Shown: one piece after another, positions 15,702 through 24,348 of the stretch
Layout of the letters: every line of letters begins with the position of its first letter
Position numbering within the stretch: position 1 is the stretch's first letter
Source of the DNA: Ceratorhiza oryzae-sativae
Lineage: Eukaryota > Basidiomycota > Agaricomycetes > Cantharellales > Ceratobasidiaceae
DNA length: 37,522 nt
Direction of reading: 5' to 3'
NCBI GenBank assembly: GCA_030998015.1
Contig: JARWMV010000138.1
Location: 1 to 37,522, forward strand
Notes under the pieces: generated by a model
The model's input: the letters and a program-made list of their open reading frames with translations, nothing else
Told to the model about the DNA's origin: nothing
Databases searched by the model: none
Made by a program: the position numbers and the translations under genes

Positions 15702-16131
15702 CTTTTTTCCTCTAACGAAGGAAAACAGTTTAATATAATTAATTATTTTTTAAAAAAGTGTAAACCCTATAAAAGAAATAGTAATCCAAAATTTATGATA
15801 AATAAACTTTTGGAACTAATCTTAGTTACGAGGCTAACTTTTTCTAAAAGTTTATTTCTGAAGTCTTCTGGAATGTAATTTTTACATTTTTATTTTAGTA
15901 GACATGCCTTTGTTACCCAAATCTCTACAGACGACCCTTAGACTCGACAGAGTCTCCCGGTCCGGGACCACCCGGGCGGAAGGGTTGGGCAGCAGATGAT
16001 CCAAATTTTCGCACCAGATTCCGATGTTTGGGGAAAGTTTTGAGTCTTATAATCGCCTGAATCATAAATTGTGTGGCAAATAGGGCATTCAAAATAACAG
16101 AACTCGTGTTTTCACTTTATAATTTAAAAAT

Positions 16132-16773
16132 ATGCCAAATTCAAATACATTACTACCTGGATCATTGAATTCAGTGTTAATAGGAATCCTGCTTGGGGAC
16201 GGATACATTTCGAGAACTAGTTCTACTAGAAATAGTAGATTTGAAATGAGTTTTGGTCAACATTCACTATCATTTGCTGAAAAAATTGGAGAATTATTTA
16301 AAGAATTTATGAGTAATCCGGTTAAAGCAGTAAATTTAAAGTTAAGAGACAAAACTTATGTGAATTATAGATTAAAAACATCTACTTTGCCTGTATTTAA
16401 TCAGTATCATGACATGTTTTATAGTTGGAACTCTGAAAAAGGTAAATATGTAAAAGTAGTGCCAAAAAATATCTCAGAGGTTATGGACCCCATTGTTCTA
16501 GCATACTTGATTATGTCTGACGGAAATTTTGATAAAAACAGAAACAGAGTACGTATTTATTCTAATAGTTTCACCAAAGAAGAAGTTCAAACTCTAGCTG
16601 ATGCTATTAACTCTAAATTAGGAATTTCTGTAGGAGTATTACATGATCGGAAAGATCAATGGATTATAACTATTGGAGCTAAACAATTAGATTTATTGAG
16701 ACAAACAGTGTCAATACATTTTACTCCATGTATGCTATACAGACTAGGTTTATGCCGCTCCCTGGATCTCTAG
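16132..16773 (+). CDS. LAGLIDADG_2 endonuclease, rnl intron 8
   Basis: 213 codons. Motif 1 is NSVLIGILLGDGYISR (residues ~13-28) and motif 2 is IVLAYLIMSDGNFDKN (residues ~121-136). A C-terminal signature CMLYRLGL matches the family ending. The normal stop seems to have been displaced: immediately after LGL the frame enters element D5 and ends CRSLDL, adding about six residues. The fold half-lengths match I-CreI/I-MsoI-like paired domains of this subfamily. Both Asp residues of the motifs are present, so it is probably functional. Confidence 0.88.
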   Translation: MPNSNTLLPGSLNSVLIGILLGDGYISRTSSTRNSRFEMSFGQHSLSFAEKIGELFKEFMSNPVKAVNLKLRDKTYVNYRLKTSTLPVFNQYHDMFYSWNSEKGKYVKVVPKNISEVMDPIVLAYLIMSDGNFDKNRNRVRIYSNSFTKEEVQTLADAINSKLGISVGVLHDRKDQWIITIGAKQLDLLRQTVSIHFTPCMLYRLGLCRSLDL

Positions 16774-16791
16774 AGATCCAGGAGGCGGAGT
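16754..16791 (-). repeat. 40-nt palindromic element D5 (left end trimmed)
   Basis: GCCGCTCCCTGGATCTCTAG plus complement ending GGCGGAGT. It lacks the first ACT of the family and overlaps the 3' end of the intron 8 HEG, supplying its stop codon. Confidence 0.88.
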
Positions 16792-17219
16792 ATTTCACTT
16801 AATCAATTATCAAATTAAATTAGAGCCCCTCCCCAGATTGTTGAAATTAAATTATGCGCTCATGGCGCAGGGCAACAACATCAGGGAGAAAACTGGAGAA
16901 ATTGCAAGGAAAACTTTAAAATAAAGTCAATTTGCAGCCGAGTGCGATAAGTGAAATTTAAGAGTCATTTGCTTATCCCTATCACAGGTGGGAAGGGTGA
17001 ATACCCTCCCACCTGTGATAGGGTCGAAGTTCATTTGGCGGCTTAAAATTATCGTAAAGGTTCAACGACTACCAGGTGAGCATTCACAGCAATAATCCTG
17101 GCACGAATTTCCAGCATTAATTAATCTTAAGTTCCTTGGGTTTGATTAATGATGACATAGTCTGAACAGTAGTGTGAATTACTGAAGTAGCGATTAAATG
17201 TCGCTACGATAACAAAATT

Positions 17220-17232
17220 GTTAATACGACGT
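17220..17232 (+). rRNA. rnl: Large-subunit rRNA micro-exon I (E. coli ~2501-2508)
   Basis: TTAATACGACGT aligns with E. coli TTTAGAACGTCGT, and the next exon resumes with GGAGTCAGTATGGTCCC (E. coli TGAGACAGTTCGGTCCC). It is about 13 nt between two group I introns. Confidence 0.6.
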
Positions 17233-17442
17233 AAAATATTTTATAAAATATTTGTTCCCTTAATTATTAAAGAAAATCTTACCTCTGTCAGTTGCATTTG
17301 CGGAGTTTGCCATATGAGGGACCATACCCCATATAAAAGAGAGGTTAGTAAAATAACCTTTTAGCAGCACAACATATTTATTTAACCGCTTTGCGGGATT
17401 GAGGTTCTGAAACTAGTAGTTTTATCCCTTTAATATTTTAAA

Positions 17443-18492
17443 ATGAAAACAAATAAAAATCAATTCGCCATCATAGAGCGAATTAAACGAGAAGGTTCTC
17501 TTCTCTACCCCTGCCAAGACGTGCGCTAAAGCGCAGTTCTCTAGGCAGGGTATAATTTATTCCCTATTAACCAAAGAACTAAATATCCGATTTTCTTCGA
17601 TAAACTGCTTGAAAGAGTTAACACTCTTAAAGATAAATATAACATACAAGGTTTGTTCTATATTTATGAAAATGCAGAATTAAGTAGAAAAGAAATAAAT
17701 AAGGATCTTATCAACAAAGGAGGAATTTATATCTGGTGGTGTAAAATTACTGGTTTGTTTTACATTGGTTCTGCCAAGTCCTTTGTTGGTAAAAATGGTA
17801 GACTCAATGAGTATTTCCAAAAAAGCAGGTTGGAGCTTATTAATAAGACCAAAATAAGTTCTAATTTGGCTAAGGATATGTTAAAATATCCCAAAGAAAA
17901 TTGGAATCTCATTATTCTCGAAGCTTCCGAAGGTTTACCCTTTGAAACTTTAAGAGAAAAAGAACAATTTTGGATGCTTTTGGTTCCTACCTATAATAGG
18001 AGTTTTGTGATAGGATCAAATGAAGGTTTACCTATCTCAGAAGAAAGACGACAAATTATTTCTACTTTGATCTACATTTATGAAATTTCAGCCGATGGTA
18101 GACTAGTACCTAACTCTGAACAACAAATATTTGGTGTCAAAAATTTAGCCAGAACGGGAATTGTGTCTTCTAATCAGTATGATAAAACAATTACTTCTGT
18201 AGCTTCTTGGGATGTCCAAGCACATCTTAAATCTGGAATGCCATTTAAAAACAAATTTATATTTTCAGCTGTTCCTTTGAGTGCTGAAGAACAATTAAAT
18301 TGGCAAATGCCAGTTGAAGTGAAAGATTCAGGAGTATGGGTCTATGAATTTGAGACTTTGAAATTTGTAGAATATTTTGAAAGTGTCAAACTTTGTAGAG
18401 AAAAATACAACATACCTTCCTCAACGTTCAAACGAGTTAGAAAACATCGGTTAAATTGTAAAGGCTATTTGTTCAGTAATTCTAAGTTATAG
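17443..18492 (+). pseudogene. GIY-YIG endonuclease, rnl intron 9, split by a 45-nt insert with stops
   Basis: The frame starts MKTNKNQFAIIERIKREGSL (ATG 17443), passes through family C element C5, then continues in the same frame as LFPINQRTKYPIFFDKLLER and onward to a TAA at 18492. The nuclease core is GGIYIWWCKITGLFYIGSAK (about 17720-17780), with later elements NLAKDMLKYPKENWNLIILE and REKEQFWMLL. A C-terminal NUMOD-type DNA-binding part ends KLCREKYNIPSSTFKRVRKH. C5 brings in TAA and TAG, so an ATG-initiated protein would stop after 28 codons. Everything else is open. An internal start at TTG 17653, leaving 279 aa, would keep the whole nuclease domain. I call it interrupted but possibly still active. 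Confidence 0.75.
17508..17550 (+). repeat. Family C hairpin C5 with TA on both sides
   Basis: CCCCTGCCAAGACGTGCGCT...TAGGCAGGG, with TA at 17506-17507 and 17551-17552. Removing the element and one TA (45 nt) rejoins the HEG frame as SLLYNLFPI. Confidence 0.9.
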
Positions 18493-18783
18493 GAAATATT
18501 TTAATATATAATTCCCCTCCCGGGGATCTACAAAACTGACTTGCGTCGTCAAAGGAAACTTAATGCTGGAAAACCCTTATAACTTTTTTTGTACTGCTTA
18601 AATTTAAGTAGCAGTGATAATCTAAAAGAGATTGGGCAATCAGCAGGAAAATTTTATTCCTCAGAGACTTTACGTTTCCATCTTTATTGTCTCAGCACTC
18701 CAAAGAAGTGTTGAGTTAGAGATAAGATATAGTCCGCCTTGTTTGATTGCTGACCTGAATTCCAGGTCACACAAACATTCAAT

Positions 18784-19095
18784 GGAGTCAGTATGGTCCC
18801 TATCTTCCGGAGGGACAAATAGTAAACAGAGGTTGGCCTCTTCGTACGAAAGGATCAGATGGCTGTGTTTCTATAGTGTACCAATTGTTGGCTAAAGCTG
18901 GCACAGTTGGGTAGCCACAAACATAACGGATAAGCGCTGAAAGCATATCAAGCGCGAAACCGCCCTCTAGATACTATCTTTAGTTTTCAAAACTAAATAG
19001 ATAAGAAATAGAACATTTCTTGAATAGGGTGCAAGTTAAATTGTTGTGAAACATTAAGCTTAGCACTACTAATTTATCAATTGGCTGAGTGTTAT
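18784..19095 (+). rRNA. rnl: Large-subunit rRNA exon J, 3' end
   Basis: GGAGTCAGTATGGTCCCTAT, TGGCCTCTTCGTACGAAAGG (E. coli GCTGCTCCTAGTACGAGAGG, sarcin-ricin loop) and GCGCTGAAAGCATATCAAGC. The 3' end is GCACTACTAATTTATCAATT (E. coli GGTACTAATGAACCGTGAGG). The exact 3' terminus is uncertain, near 19085-19105. Confidence 0.92.
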
Positions 19096-19177
19096 CATAT
19101 CATTTTTTTTTTTAATTTCAAATTCCGGATTCTTCGAATCTTCTTCGAATCGCGTAACTTACGTTTACGTATCTTAC

Positions 19178-19249
19178 GTATTGGCGGCCGTGTCAATTTC
19201 ATTGGTGTCAATTTCATTGGTGTCAATTTCATTGACCGGGCGCCAATAC
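19178..19249 (+). repeat. GTATTGGCGGCC hairpin with a 15-bp tandem triplication
   Basis: The stem GTATTGGCGGCC...GGGCGCCAATAC encloses three head-to-tail copies of GTGTCAATTTCATTG (19190-19234). The same stem with one copy occurs near 19584-19634 and 21304-21345, and reversed at about 30223-30264. Confidence 0.88.
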
Positions 19250-19265
19250 TTAGAACCCCTATTTT

Positions 19266-19331
19266 GAGAATGCTTTGCATTCTTACCCCTGCCAAGACGT
19301 GCGCTAAAGCGCAGTTGCCTAGGCAGGGCGA
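19266..19331 (+). repeat. Family C composite hairpin C6
   Basis: AGAATGCTTTGCATTCT followed by CCCCTGCC...GGCAGGGCGAG. Nearly identical to 889-953. Confidence 0.9.
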
Positions 19332-19335
19332 GTAC

Positions 19336-19518
19336 CGTCGCGCTGGGACCGCCCGAATGGATGCCCGTAGGGCTTGGCCAAAACCACCCCCAAACAATGC
19401 AGCGTAGCTGCACATGTTTGGGGGTGTTTTTGGAAATCGCATTTCGGGCGTCCCCAGCGCGGCCGGCTCGCCGAGAATCGATGATTTGCGAAGGCAAATC
19501 TACATCGATTCTCGAGGG
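19336..19518 (+). repeat. Composite element F1 (nested hairpins)
   Basis: The outer arms CGCGCTGGGA...GCCCGAA and TTCGGGCGTCCCCAGCGCG enclose GGATGCCCGTAGGGC and a full family B hairpin. A GAGAATCGATGATTTGCGAA hairpin completes it. Related composites are at 20976, 26525, 29255 (reverse) and 31898 (reverse, no terminal hairpin). Confidence 0.88.
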
Positions 19519-19750
19519 TGGTTTTACCGTCTCGTGTCAACATAGTTGACCGGACGGTAAAACTAACGGGTATTGGCGCCAATACTTTTAGCGTATTGGC
19601 GGCCGTGTCAATTTCATTGACCGGGCCGCCAATACTTCTTCGGTCCTTAGACAAAATGGGGTTATTTTTTGGCTTCATCAGTCAAAATTCTCCGGGGTCC
19701 CTGTGGAAGTATATATTCTACTACTGCAGCTGCCTCGTAGGGCTCCTAAC

Positions 19751-19845
19751 CCCGCCGATGGAGGATCGTGCTAGCACGATCGTAATCGGCGGATCCGCGG
19801 CATCCAGTCATGCTTGCAGCGCGCTATGCGGCTGCCCGGCAAAAC
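19751..19845 (+). repeat. GGATCGTGCTAGCACGATC hairpin plus GCAGCGCGCTATGCGGCTGC
   Basis: Two adjacent stems, GAGGATCGTGCTAGCACGAT and GCAGCGCGCTATGCGGCTGC, with CCGCGGCATCCAGTCATGC between them. They recur at 20828-20918 and, in part, at 28246, 30390 and 32080. The second stem alone is inserted in HEGs at ~2594 and ~26404. Confidence 0.85.
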
Positions 19846-19985
19846 TTGCAAAAACACTGTTTTACCGTCTCGTGTCAACATAGTTGACCGGCCGGTAAAA
19901 CTAAAACCCCTCAAAACGTTTTACCGTCTCGTGTCAACATAGTTGACCGGCCGGTAGAACTAAAACCCCTAAATGACCTAACCCT

Positions 19986-20215
19986 GTAGACCCCCAACAA
20001 GGCAATGGCCTCCCAATGCGTTGGCCCTACGGGCCAACGTATTGGGGGGGCCATTACCTTATTGGGGGGCGGATGGGGGTAATGGCCCTCCCAATACGTT
20101 GGCCCGTAGGGCGTGCCTTACAGGCTTGGTAACGCATTGGGAGGGCCATTGCATTATTGGGGGGCAGTAGCAGCATGTACTAGTACATGCTGACGACAGG
20201 GTACTGCCGCGGGGT
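19986..20215 (+). repeat. ACCCTGT...ACAGGGT array (family T1)
   Basis: ACCCTGTAGACCCCCAACAA, CCAATGCGTTGGCCCTACGG stems and GCAGCATGTACTAGTACATG, then GACGACAGGGTACTGCCGCG GGG. Shorter versions occur at 27767, 29847, 30435 and (reverse) 31803. Confidence 0.8.
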
Positions 20216-20827
20216 GAAACAACAGTTTTTATTTCAAATCAAACCCTACCCTATCTCGTGTCAACTATGTTGACCGAGATAGAGTCCAGACTAAATTTTG
20301 TGAGGACTGCACTTTGTGCAGCCCATCAAAATTTCCGGGTGCTAGTTCTATCCTGGGTGGGGGTAGATCTCAGCGCACATTTGACCCGTGGGTTTGTTGG
20401 ACGAGGCCGCGCTTCTCGCGGCGAGCCCGCTATCTGTGATGCCAGGGCGGCCCTTAGCTCCAAAGGCCATTGAAACAACAAATTATCAAAGTCTGAAGTA
20501 ATTAAAACATTTCTCGCTTTATTACAATAAATTATCAGGGTCCCTGTATATTTTGCTTCGCAAAATGACTTTTTCGCTTACTCCTTTGCCTTTGCCAGGA
20601 GCTAGAGAAAACCGCGAAAATATGAACGGGCCATAGTGTTCTCCGATTGGCTTAGCCAATCGGGCTCGGTCATCTCTGATGTCCGGCAGCCTATACTTCG
20701 CAAATGGTCCCCTTTGCGAGGTCCAAATTTTCGGGAGAGATTCCCTGTAATTAGGGGGAATAATCCATTTTTGCTGCAGCTACGTTGCAGTATTTCCAAA
20801 AGTTGCTGGGCCGCCAAGTCCTTAACC

Positions 20828-20918
20828 CGCCGATGGAGGATCGTGCTAGCACGATCGTAATCGGCGGCTCCGCGGCATCCAGTCATGCTTGCAGCGCGCT
20901 ATGCGGCTGCCCGGCAAA
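20828..20918 (+). repeat. Second copy of the GGATCGTGCTAGC/GCAGCGCGC hairpin pair
   Basis: Same order and nearly the same sequence as 19751-19845. It is followed by a GTTTTACCGTCTCGTGTCAA hairpin as there. Confidence 0.88.
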
Positions 20919-20975
20919 ACACTGTTTTACCGTCTCGTGTCAACATAGTTGACCGGCCGGTACTGTTTTACTACT

Positions 20976-21101
20976 CGTCGCGCTGGGACCACCCGAATGG
21001 ATGTCCAAAACCACCCCCAAACAATGCAGCGTAGCTGCACATGTTTGGGGGTGTTTTTGGAAATCACATTTCGGGCGTCCCCAGCGCGGCCGACTCGAGG
21101 G
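20976..21101 (+). repeat. Composite element F2
   Basis: Same outer arms as F1 with a family B hairpin inside. The GCCCGTAGGGC and GAGAATCGAT parts are absent. The reverse counterpart is at 31898-32025. Confidence 0.85.
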
Positions 21102-21455
21102 TGTTTTACCGTCTCGTGTCAACATAGTTGACCGGCCGGTACTGCCGCGGGGAGAAATATCAGGGTCTCTCTAAATCTAATTAGATTAAGAGGGATTCCC
21201 TGTGTTTCGCGTCTTTCAGGTGAAGATTCTTCTCCATCCCATAAGACCTTACCATTACTGCAGCTGCCTCGTAGGACTCCTTTGGAGTCCGAAGAGGGCT
21301 AGGGTATTGGCGGCCGTGTCAATTTCATTGACCGGGCGCCAATACTTGGACGCGTTACGCACAGGAGCGCTGTCGTACTCCAGATGGTGAAGGGCTTTAG
21401 TCAACAAGTCCTAACACCATTTTTTTGAAATATTTATAAGTTATGGGGTCCCTCT

Positions 21456-21499
21456 AACCGCGTCATGTGTATACTCACGGCACGGGGGATTTTCCTTAC
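21456..21499 (+). repeat. Diverged direct repeat, first copy
   Basis: AACCGCGTCATGTGTATACT...GGGGGATTTTCCTTA matches 21958-22000 (AACCGCGCCATGAGTATACT...GGGGGATTCTCCTAA) with a few differences. Confidence 0.75.
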
Positions 21500-21621
21500 A
21501 CCCCCTCCTCGGGCGTCAATTGACGTCCCGCCCTTTTTCAACCCTATGTTCAGTACGTCGGGCCCCCGTCGAAGGCGGGGGATTGGCGGGGTAAAATCTA
21601 CAAAAATCCAAAGCGCCACCT

Positions 21622-21713
21622 GCCGGACAAGCCCCCCAATAAGGTAATGGCCCCCCCAATACGTTGGCCCGTAGGGCCAACGCATTGGGAGGCCATTGCC
21701 TTGTTGGGGGTCT
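21622..21713 (+). repeat. CCAATACGTTGGCCCGTAGG hairpin array
   Basis: GGACAAGCCCCCCAATAAGG, then the CGTTGGCC...GGCCAACG stem and CCTTGTTGGGGGTCTAC. Related to the family T arms. Confidence 0.75.
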
Positions 21714-21957
21714 ACGATGACCGAGCAGGTAACGCGAGGTTATACTTTAGTATACCTAGGATTTTTCCGGCGGCGTTCCCGCAGGATTGCTTGGCAATTT
21801 TTGGGTCAGGAGCAGCTTAGCCAATCGGGGTAACTGAACAAAAAAACAGGGCGGTCGTTCCTATTTCTAAGTTCTGGGGTCCCTCTTAATTTTGACTGAT
21901 GAAGTCAAAAACATAATTGCGACACAGGCGTCAAGGGTAACGTCGTCGTGCCGTCTT

Positions 21958-22000
21958 AACCGCGCCATGAGTATACTTCCGGCGCGGGGGATTCTCCTAA
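21958..22000 (+). repeat. Diverged direct repeat, second copy
   Basis: Partner of 21456-21499. Confidence 0.75.
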
Positions 22001-22081
22001 CGCCCTTTTCCGGCAGGGCGGATGCTAGAATAAGGCAGGCTTTATAAAATAAGTCAGCCAAATATAGGAACACAAAACATG

Positions 22082-22098
22082 AAGTCATAAGATCGATA
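22082..22098 (+). promoter_or_regulatory. 17-nt motif upstream of atp6, shared with intron 3 HEG
   Basis: AAGTCATAAGATCGATA, 14 nt before the atp6 ATG. The only other exact copy noticed is 13 nt before the HEG ATG at 9024. Confidence 0.35.
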
Positions 22099-22112
22099 AA
22101 TCAAATCATACC

Positions 22113-22886
22113 ATGCTAAACACAACACACTTTATTAGTTCTCCTTTAGAACAATTTGAAGTTACAAACTTAATAGGAATTAATGCACCTATATTAGGTT
22201 TTTTTAATTTAACTTTAACAAACTTAGCTCTTTACTCTATTGTATTATTATTTTTAACACTAGGTCTACACTTCGTGTCAAGTAATAATAGAAAATTAGT
22301 TCCATCTAAATGGTCTATTGCTTTAGAAAGTTCATTTGCAAGTATAAACACAATGGTTAGAGATCAAATAGGAACAACGAATGAAGTATACCTTCCATTC
22401 ATCTATTCTCTATTCTTTTTCATTATCATTGCTAATCTTATCGGAAACGTTCCGTACAATTATGCAATTGCAACTTCCTTAGTGGTAAGTTTAGGGTTAA
22501 GTGTAACTATTTTCCTTGGGGTAACCATCTTGGCTTTGTCAATCCACAAAGCAAGATTTTTCTCTTTCTTTATCCCTAGTGGTTGCCCATTAGGGTTAGT
22601 GCCATTATTGGTATTAATCGAATTAGTTTCTTATGTGGCTAGAGCCGCATCTCTAGGAGTACGGTTATTTAGTAATATTATGGCCGGTCACGCATTAGTT
22701 AAAATTCTATCTACTTTCTTATTCCAATTAATGAGTAGTGGAGTGATTATTGCCATAGTAATGTTAGTTCCGTTCGCACTTTTCGTTGCAATTCTTGGTC
22801 TAGAAATTGCTGTTTCTGTTATCCAAGCTTATATTTTCTGTTCATTAACTTGCTCGTACTTAAAAGACGCTATCGATCTACATTAA
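22113..22886 (+). CDS. atp6: ATP synthase F0 subunit a
   Basis: 257 residues, full length for a fungal ATP6. The protein forms the proton half-channels of F0 against the c-ring in the inner membrane. It starts MLNTTHFISSPLEQFEV and has several hydrophobic helices. The conserved block ASLGVRLFSNIMAGHALVKI carries the essential Arg, and it ends SYLKDAIDLH. No inserted element or frameshift is present. A HEG starts 12 nt after the stop, and two further partial copies of the C-terminus lie downstream (23839-24276, 27568-27951). By analogy with Rhizophagus mitochondria, the present C-terminal half may have come in with a HEG and displaced the native one. The first downstream copy starts at VPYNY, residue 113, which would mark the junction. 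Confidence 0.96.
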   Translation: MLNTTHFISSPLEQFEVTNLIGINAPILGFFNLTLTNLALYSIVLLFLTLGLHFVSSNNRKLVPSKWSIALESSFASINTMVRDQIGTTNEVYLPFIYSLFFFIIIANLIGNVPYNYAIATSLVVSLGLSVTIFLGVTILALSIHKARFFSFFIPSGCPLGLVPLLVLIELVSYVARAASLGVRLFSNIMAGHALVKILSTFLFQLMSSGVIIAIVMLVPFALFVAILGLEIAVSVIQAYIFCSLTCSYLKDAIDLH

Positions 22887-22897
22887 ATATAAAAGTA

Positions 22898-23749
22898 ATG
22901 ACAATGTTAATGCGACTAAGAAACACAGCATCAATATTTAACTCAATAAATGTTATGCAAAATCAATATTTACAACTAGTACGGTTTAACTCTTCTAATA
23001 GTAAATCAAGTATTATCAGCACAATTAAACCTTCAAGTTTGTCTAATGATACTGATACAACTTCTTCAGAGGTAACGCTATTAGGCCCAGTGCAAAATTC
23101 GAAATTGAGTAATGGCTTTTTAACTAAAGAACAAAGAGCTGCCATTACAATTCCACAAGCAAAGGAGGAAATCCTGGTAGGTCTGGCCCTTGGTGATCTA
23201 AGCATGAAAAGACACCAAGCTAAAACAAAAACAGCAAATCCTGTATTACTTTTTGAGCAAGGGTTAATCCACAAAGATTACCTTTTACACCTTTACGGTA
23301 TATTCCAGGATTTTTGTACCACACCCCCGAAAATTTCTGACAGATTGCCCAGCAAAGTAACAGGTAAAACCTATAGCCGAATAAGATTTCAAACTGTATC
23401 ATTGCCCTGCTTTAACAACCTGTTTGATAGTTTTTATTCTGAGGGAATTAAAACAATCCCATCAAATATAGGGCAACTGGTTACTCCTCTGGCCCTTTGT
23501 TACTGGCTATGTGACGATGGTTCTTACTGTAAAACAACATCTAGAATTATTATTTGTACCGACTCTTTTTCTCTAGAGGAAGTAAATTTATTGGCTAATA
23601 TTCTAAATGACAAATGGAATTTTGAGTGTTACGTCAATAAATATGGTAATAATTATAGAATACGAATTCCGAAAAAAAGCTTGGCTAAAGTGCAAGTTTT
23701 ACTGAGAGACATAATGCCAAGCATGATGCTTTATAGAATTGGTCTTTAG
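22898..23749 (+). CDS. LAGLIDADG_2 endonuclease next to atp6
   Basis: 283 residues from the first ATG after the atp6 stop; the frame is open further upstream into atp6. Motif 1 is EEILVGLALGDLSMKR (about residue 90) and motif 2 is ALCYWLCDDGSYCK (about residue 200). The ending MPSMMLYRIGL is typical. The first ~85 residues (Ser/Asn-rich) have no recognised domain. It lies between the complete atp6 and a displaced atp6 C-terminus, the arrangement expected for a HEG that moves with a gene tail. It carries no hairpin insertion and serves as the intact reference for the pseudogenes at 954, 24960 and 30265. Confidence 0.9.
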   Translation: MTMLMRLRNTASIFNSINVMQNQYLQLVRFNSSNSKSSIISTIKPSSLSNDTDTTSSEVTLLGPVQNSKLSNGFLTKEQRAAITIPQAKEEILVGLALGDLSMKRHQAKTKTANPVLLFEQGLIHKDYLLHLYGIFQDFCTTPPKISDRLPSKVTGKTYSRIRFQTVSLPCFNNLFDSFYSEGIKTIPSNIGQLVTPLALCYWLCDDGSYCKTTSRIIICTDSFSLEEVNLLANILNDKWNFECYVNKYGNNYRIRIPKKSLAKVQVLLRDIMPSMMLYRIGL

Positions 23750-23838
23750 TGAAATTTCCTATCTGGGTGCCATTAAACTGCACACATTCCCTTTGAAAAA
23801 TGATTCTTCACTCCCCTCCCTTTTGTGCCCGGGCGCGG

Positions 23839-24276
23839 GTGCCTTATAACTACACTATAACTACATCTATCGTAGTAAGTTTAGGACTAAGTTTAACAAT
23901 CTTTATTGGAGTTACAATCTTAGCTTTATCAATTCACAAAGTAAGATTCTTCTCATTCTTTATTCCATCCGGGTGCCCGCTGGGATTAGTTCCCTTATTA
24001 GTATTAATCGAGTTGATCTCTTATTTCGCACGAGCTGTGTCTTTAGGAGTTCGATTGTTCGCTAATATGATGGCCGGTCATACTTTAGTAAAAATATTGT
24101 CTACATTCCTATTCCAAATGTTCAGTAGCAGTGTACTGGTTGCAGTATTTACTTTAATACCATTTGGTATATTTGTAGCAATCATTGGATTGGAGCTTGC
24201 TGTTTCAATCATACAAAGTTATGTATTCTGTACTCTAACTTGCTCATACTTAAGAGATGCTATTGAATTACACTAG
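23839..24276 (+). pseudogene. atp6: Displaced atp6 C-terminal copy 2 (from residue 113)
   Basis: VPYNYTITTSIVVSLGLSLT to SYLRDAIELH then TAG, 145 codons, open throughout and 3'-coterminal with atp6. It includes [19 protein letters not shown] with the key Arg. Many codons differ from the complete gene, as expected for a separate lineage rather than a recent duplicate. Upstream is CCCCTCCC and a GC-rich TGCCCGGGCGCGGGTGCC stretch, with no ATG at the joint. It probably is not translated, but its intact frame over 145 codons suggests recent displacement, or use as a donor or trans-spliced part. Confidence 0.88.
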
Positions 24277-24281
24277 TGAAA

Positions 24282-24348
24282 ATGATGTCAAATATTAATC
24301 CTTGGTTTATAACCGGTATCACGGACAGTGAATTCTTCATCAATGTCT
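24282..24348 (+). pseudogene. 5' end of a LAGLIDADG HEG cut by element A4
   Basis: MMSNINPWFITGITDSEFFI, six nt after the atp6 copy 2 stop. The motif ITGITDSEFF resembles the first LAGLIDADG motif of other HEGs here. Element A4 follows, and the continuation was not recognised with confidence. Confidence 0.6.

Larger units (their letters stand above)
15702..17219 (+). other. Group I intron 8 of rnl (near L2500)
   Basis: The core follows the HEG: GTTCAACGACTACCAGG (17060-17076) and GATGACATAGTCTGAAC (17151-17167), the IA-like pattern. A 46-nt perfect-looking hairpin, CCTATCACAGGTGGGAAGGG plus complement, lies at about 16978-17023 within the core region. A 5' stretch (15779-15834) is duplicated at 28025-28240. 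Confidence 0.82.
17233..18783 (+). other. Group I intron 9 of rnl (near L2508)
   Basis: CCTCAGAGACTTTACG (from 18659) and GATAAGATATAGTCCG (18721-18736) lie after a GIY-YIG HEG. AATGCTGGAAAACCC (about 18562) is the upstream core strand. Confidence 0.8.
19096..22112. other. Gene-free mosaic of GC-rich palindromic elements
   Basis: No rRNA, tRNA or recognisable protein was seen in these 3 kb. Short open frames here are translated repeats. The stretch is built from modules that recur elsewhere: composites at 19336 and 20976, GTTTTACCGTCTCGTGTCAA hairpins at ~19525, 19859, 19918, 20925 and 21105, CGATGGAGGATCGTGCTAGC hairpins, and GACCCCCAACAAGGCAATGG arrays. Between them lie AT-rich scraps. It separates rnl from atp6 and may contain promoters, but none could be identified. 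Confidence 0.7.

Noticed and set aside
19095..19678. Overlapping open frames on both strands around 19.1-19.7 kb
   Set aside because: They are translations of GC-rich palindromes and repeat at every copy of the same hairpins. No start context or family.
19985..20215. Regular hairpins resembling a CRISPR-like array
   Set aside because: Units are unequal palindromes without unique spacers, in a fungal mitochondrion.
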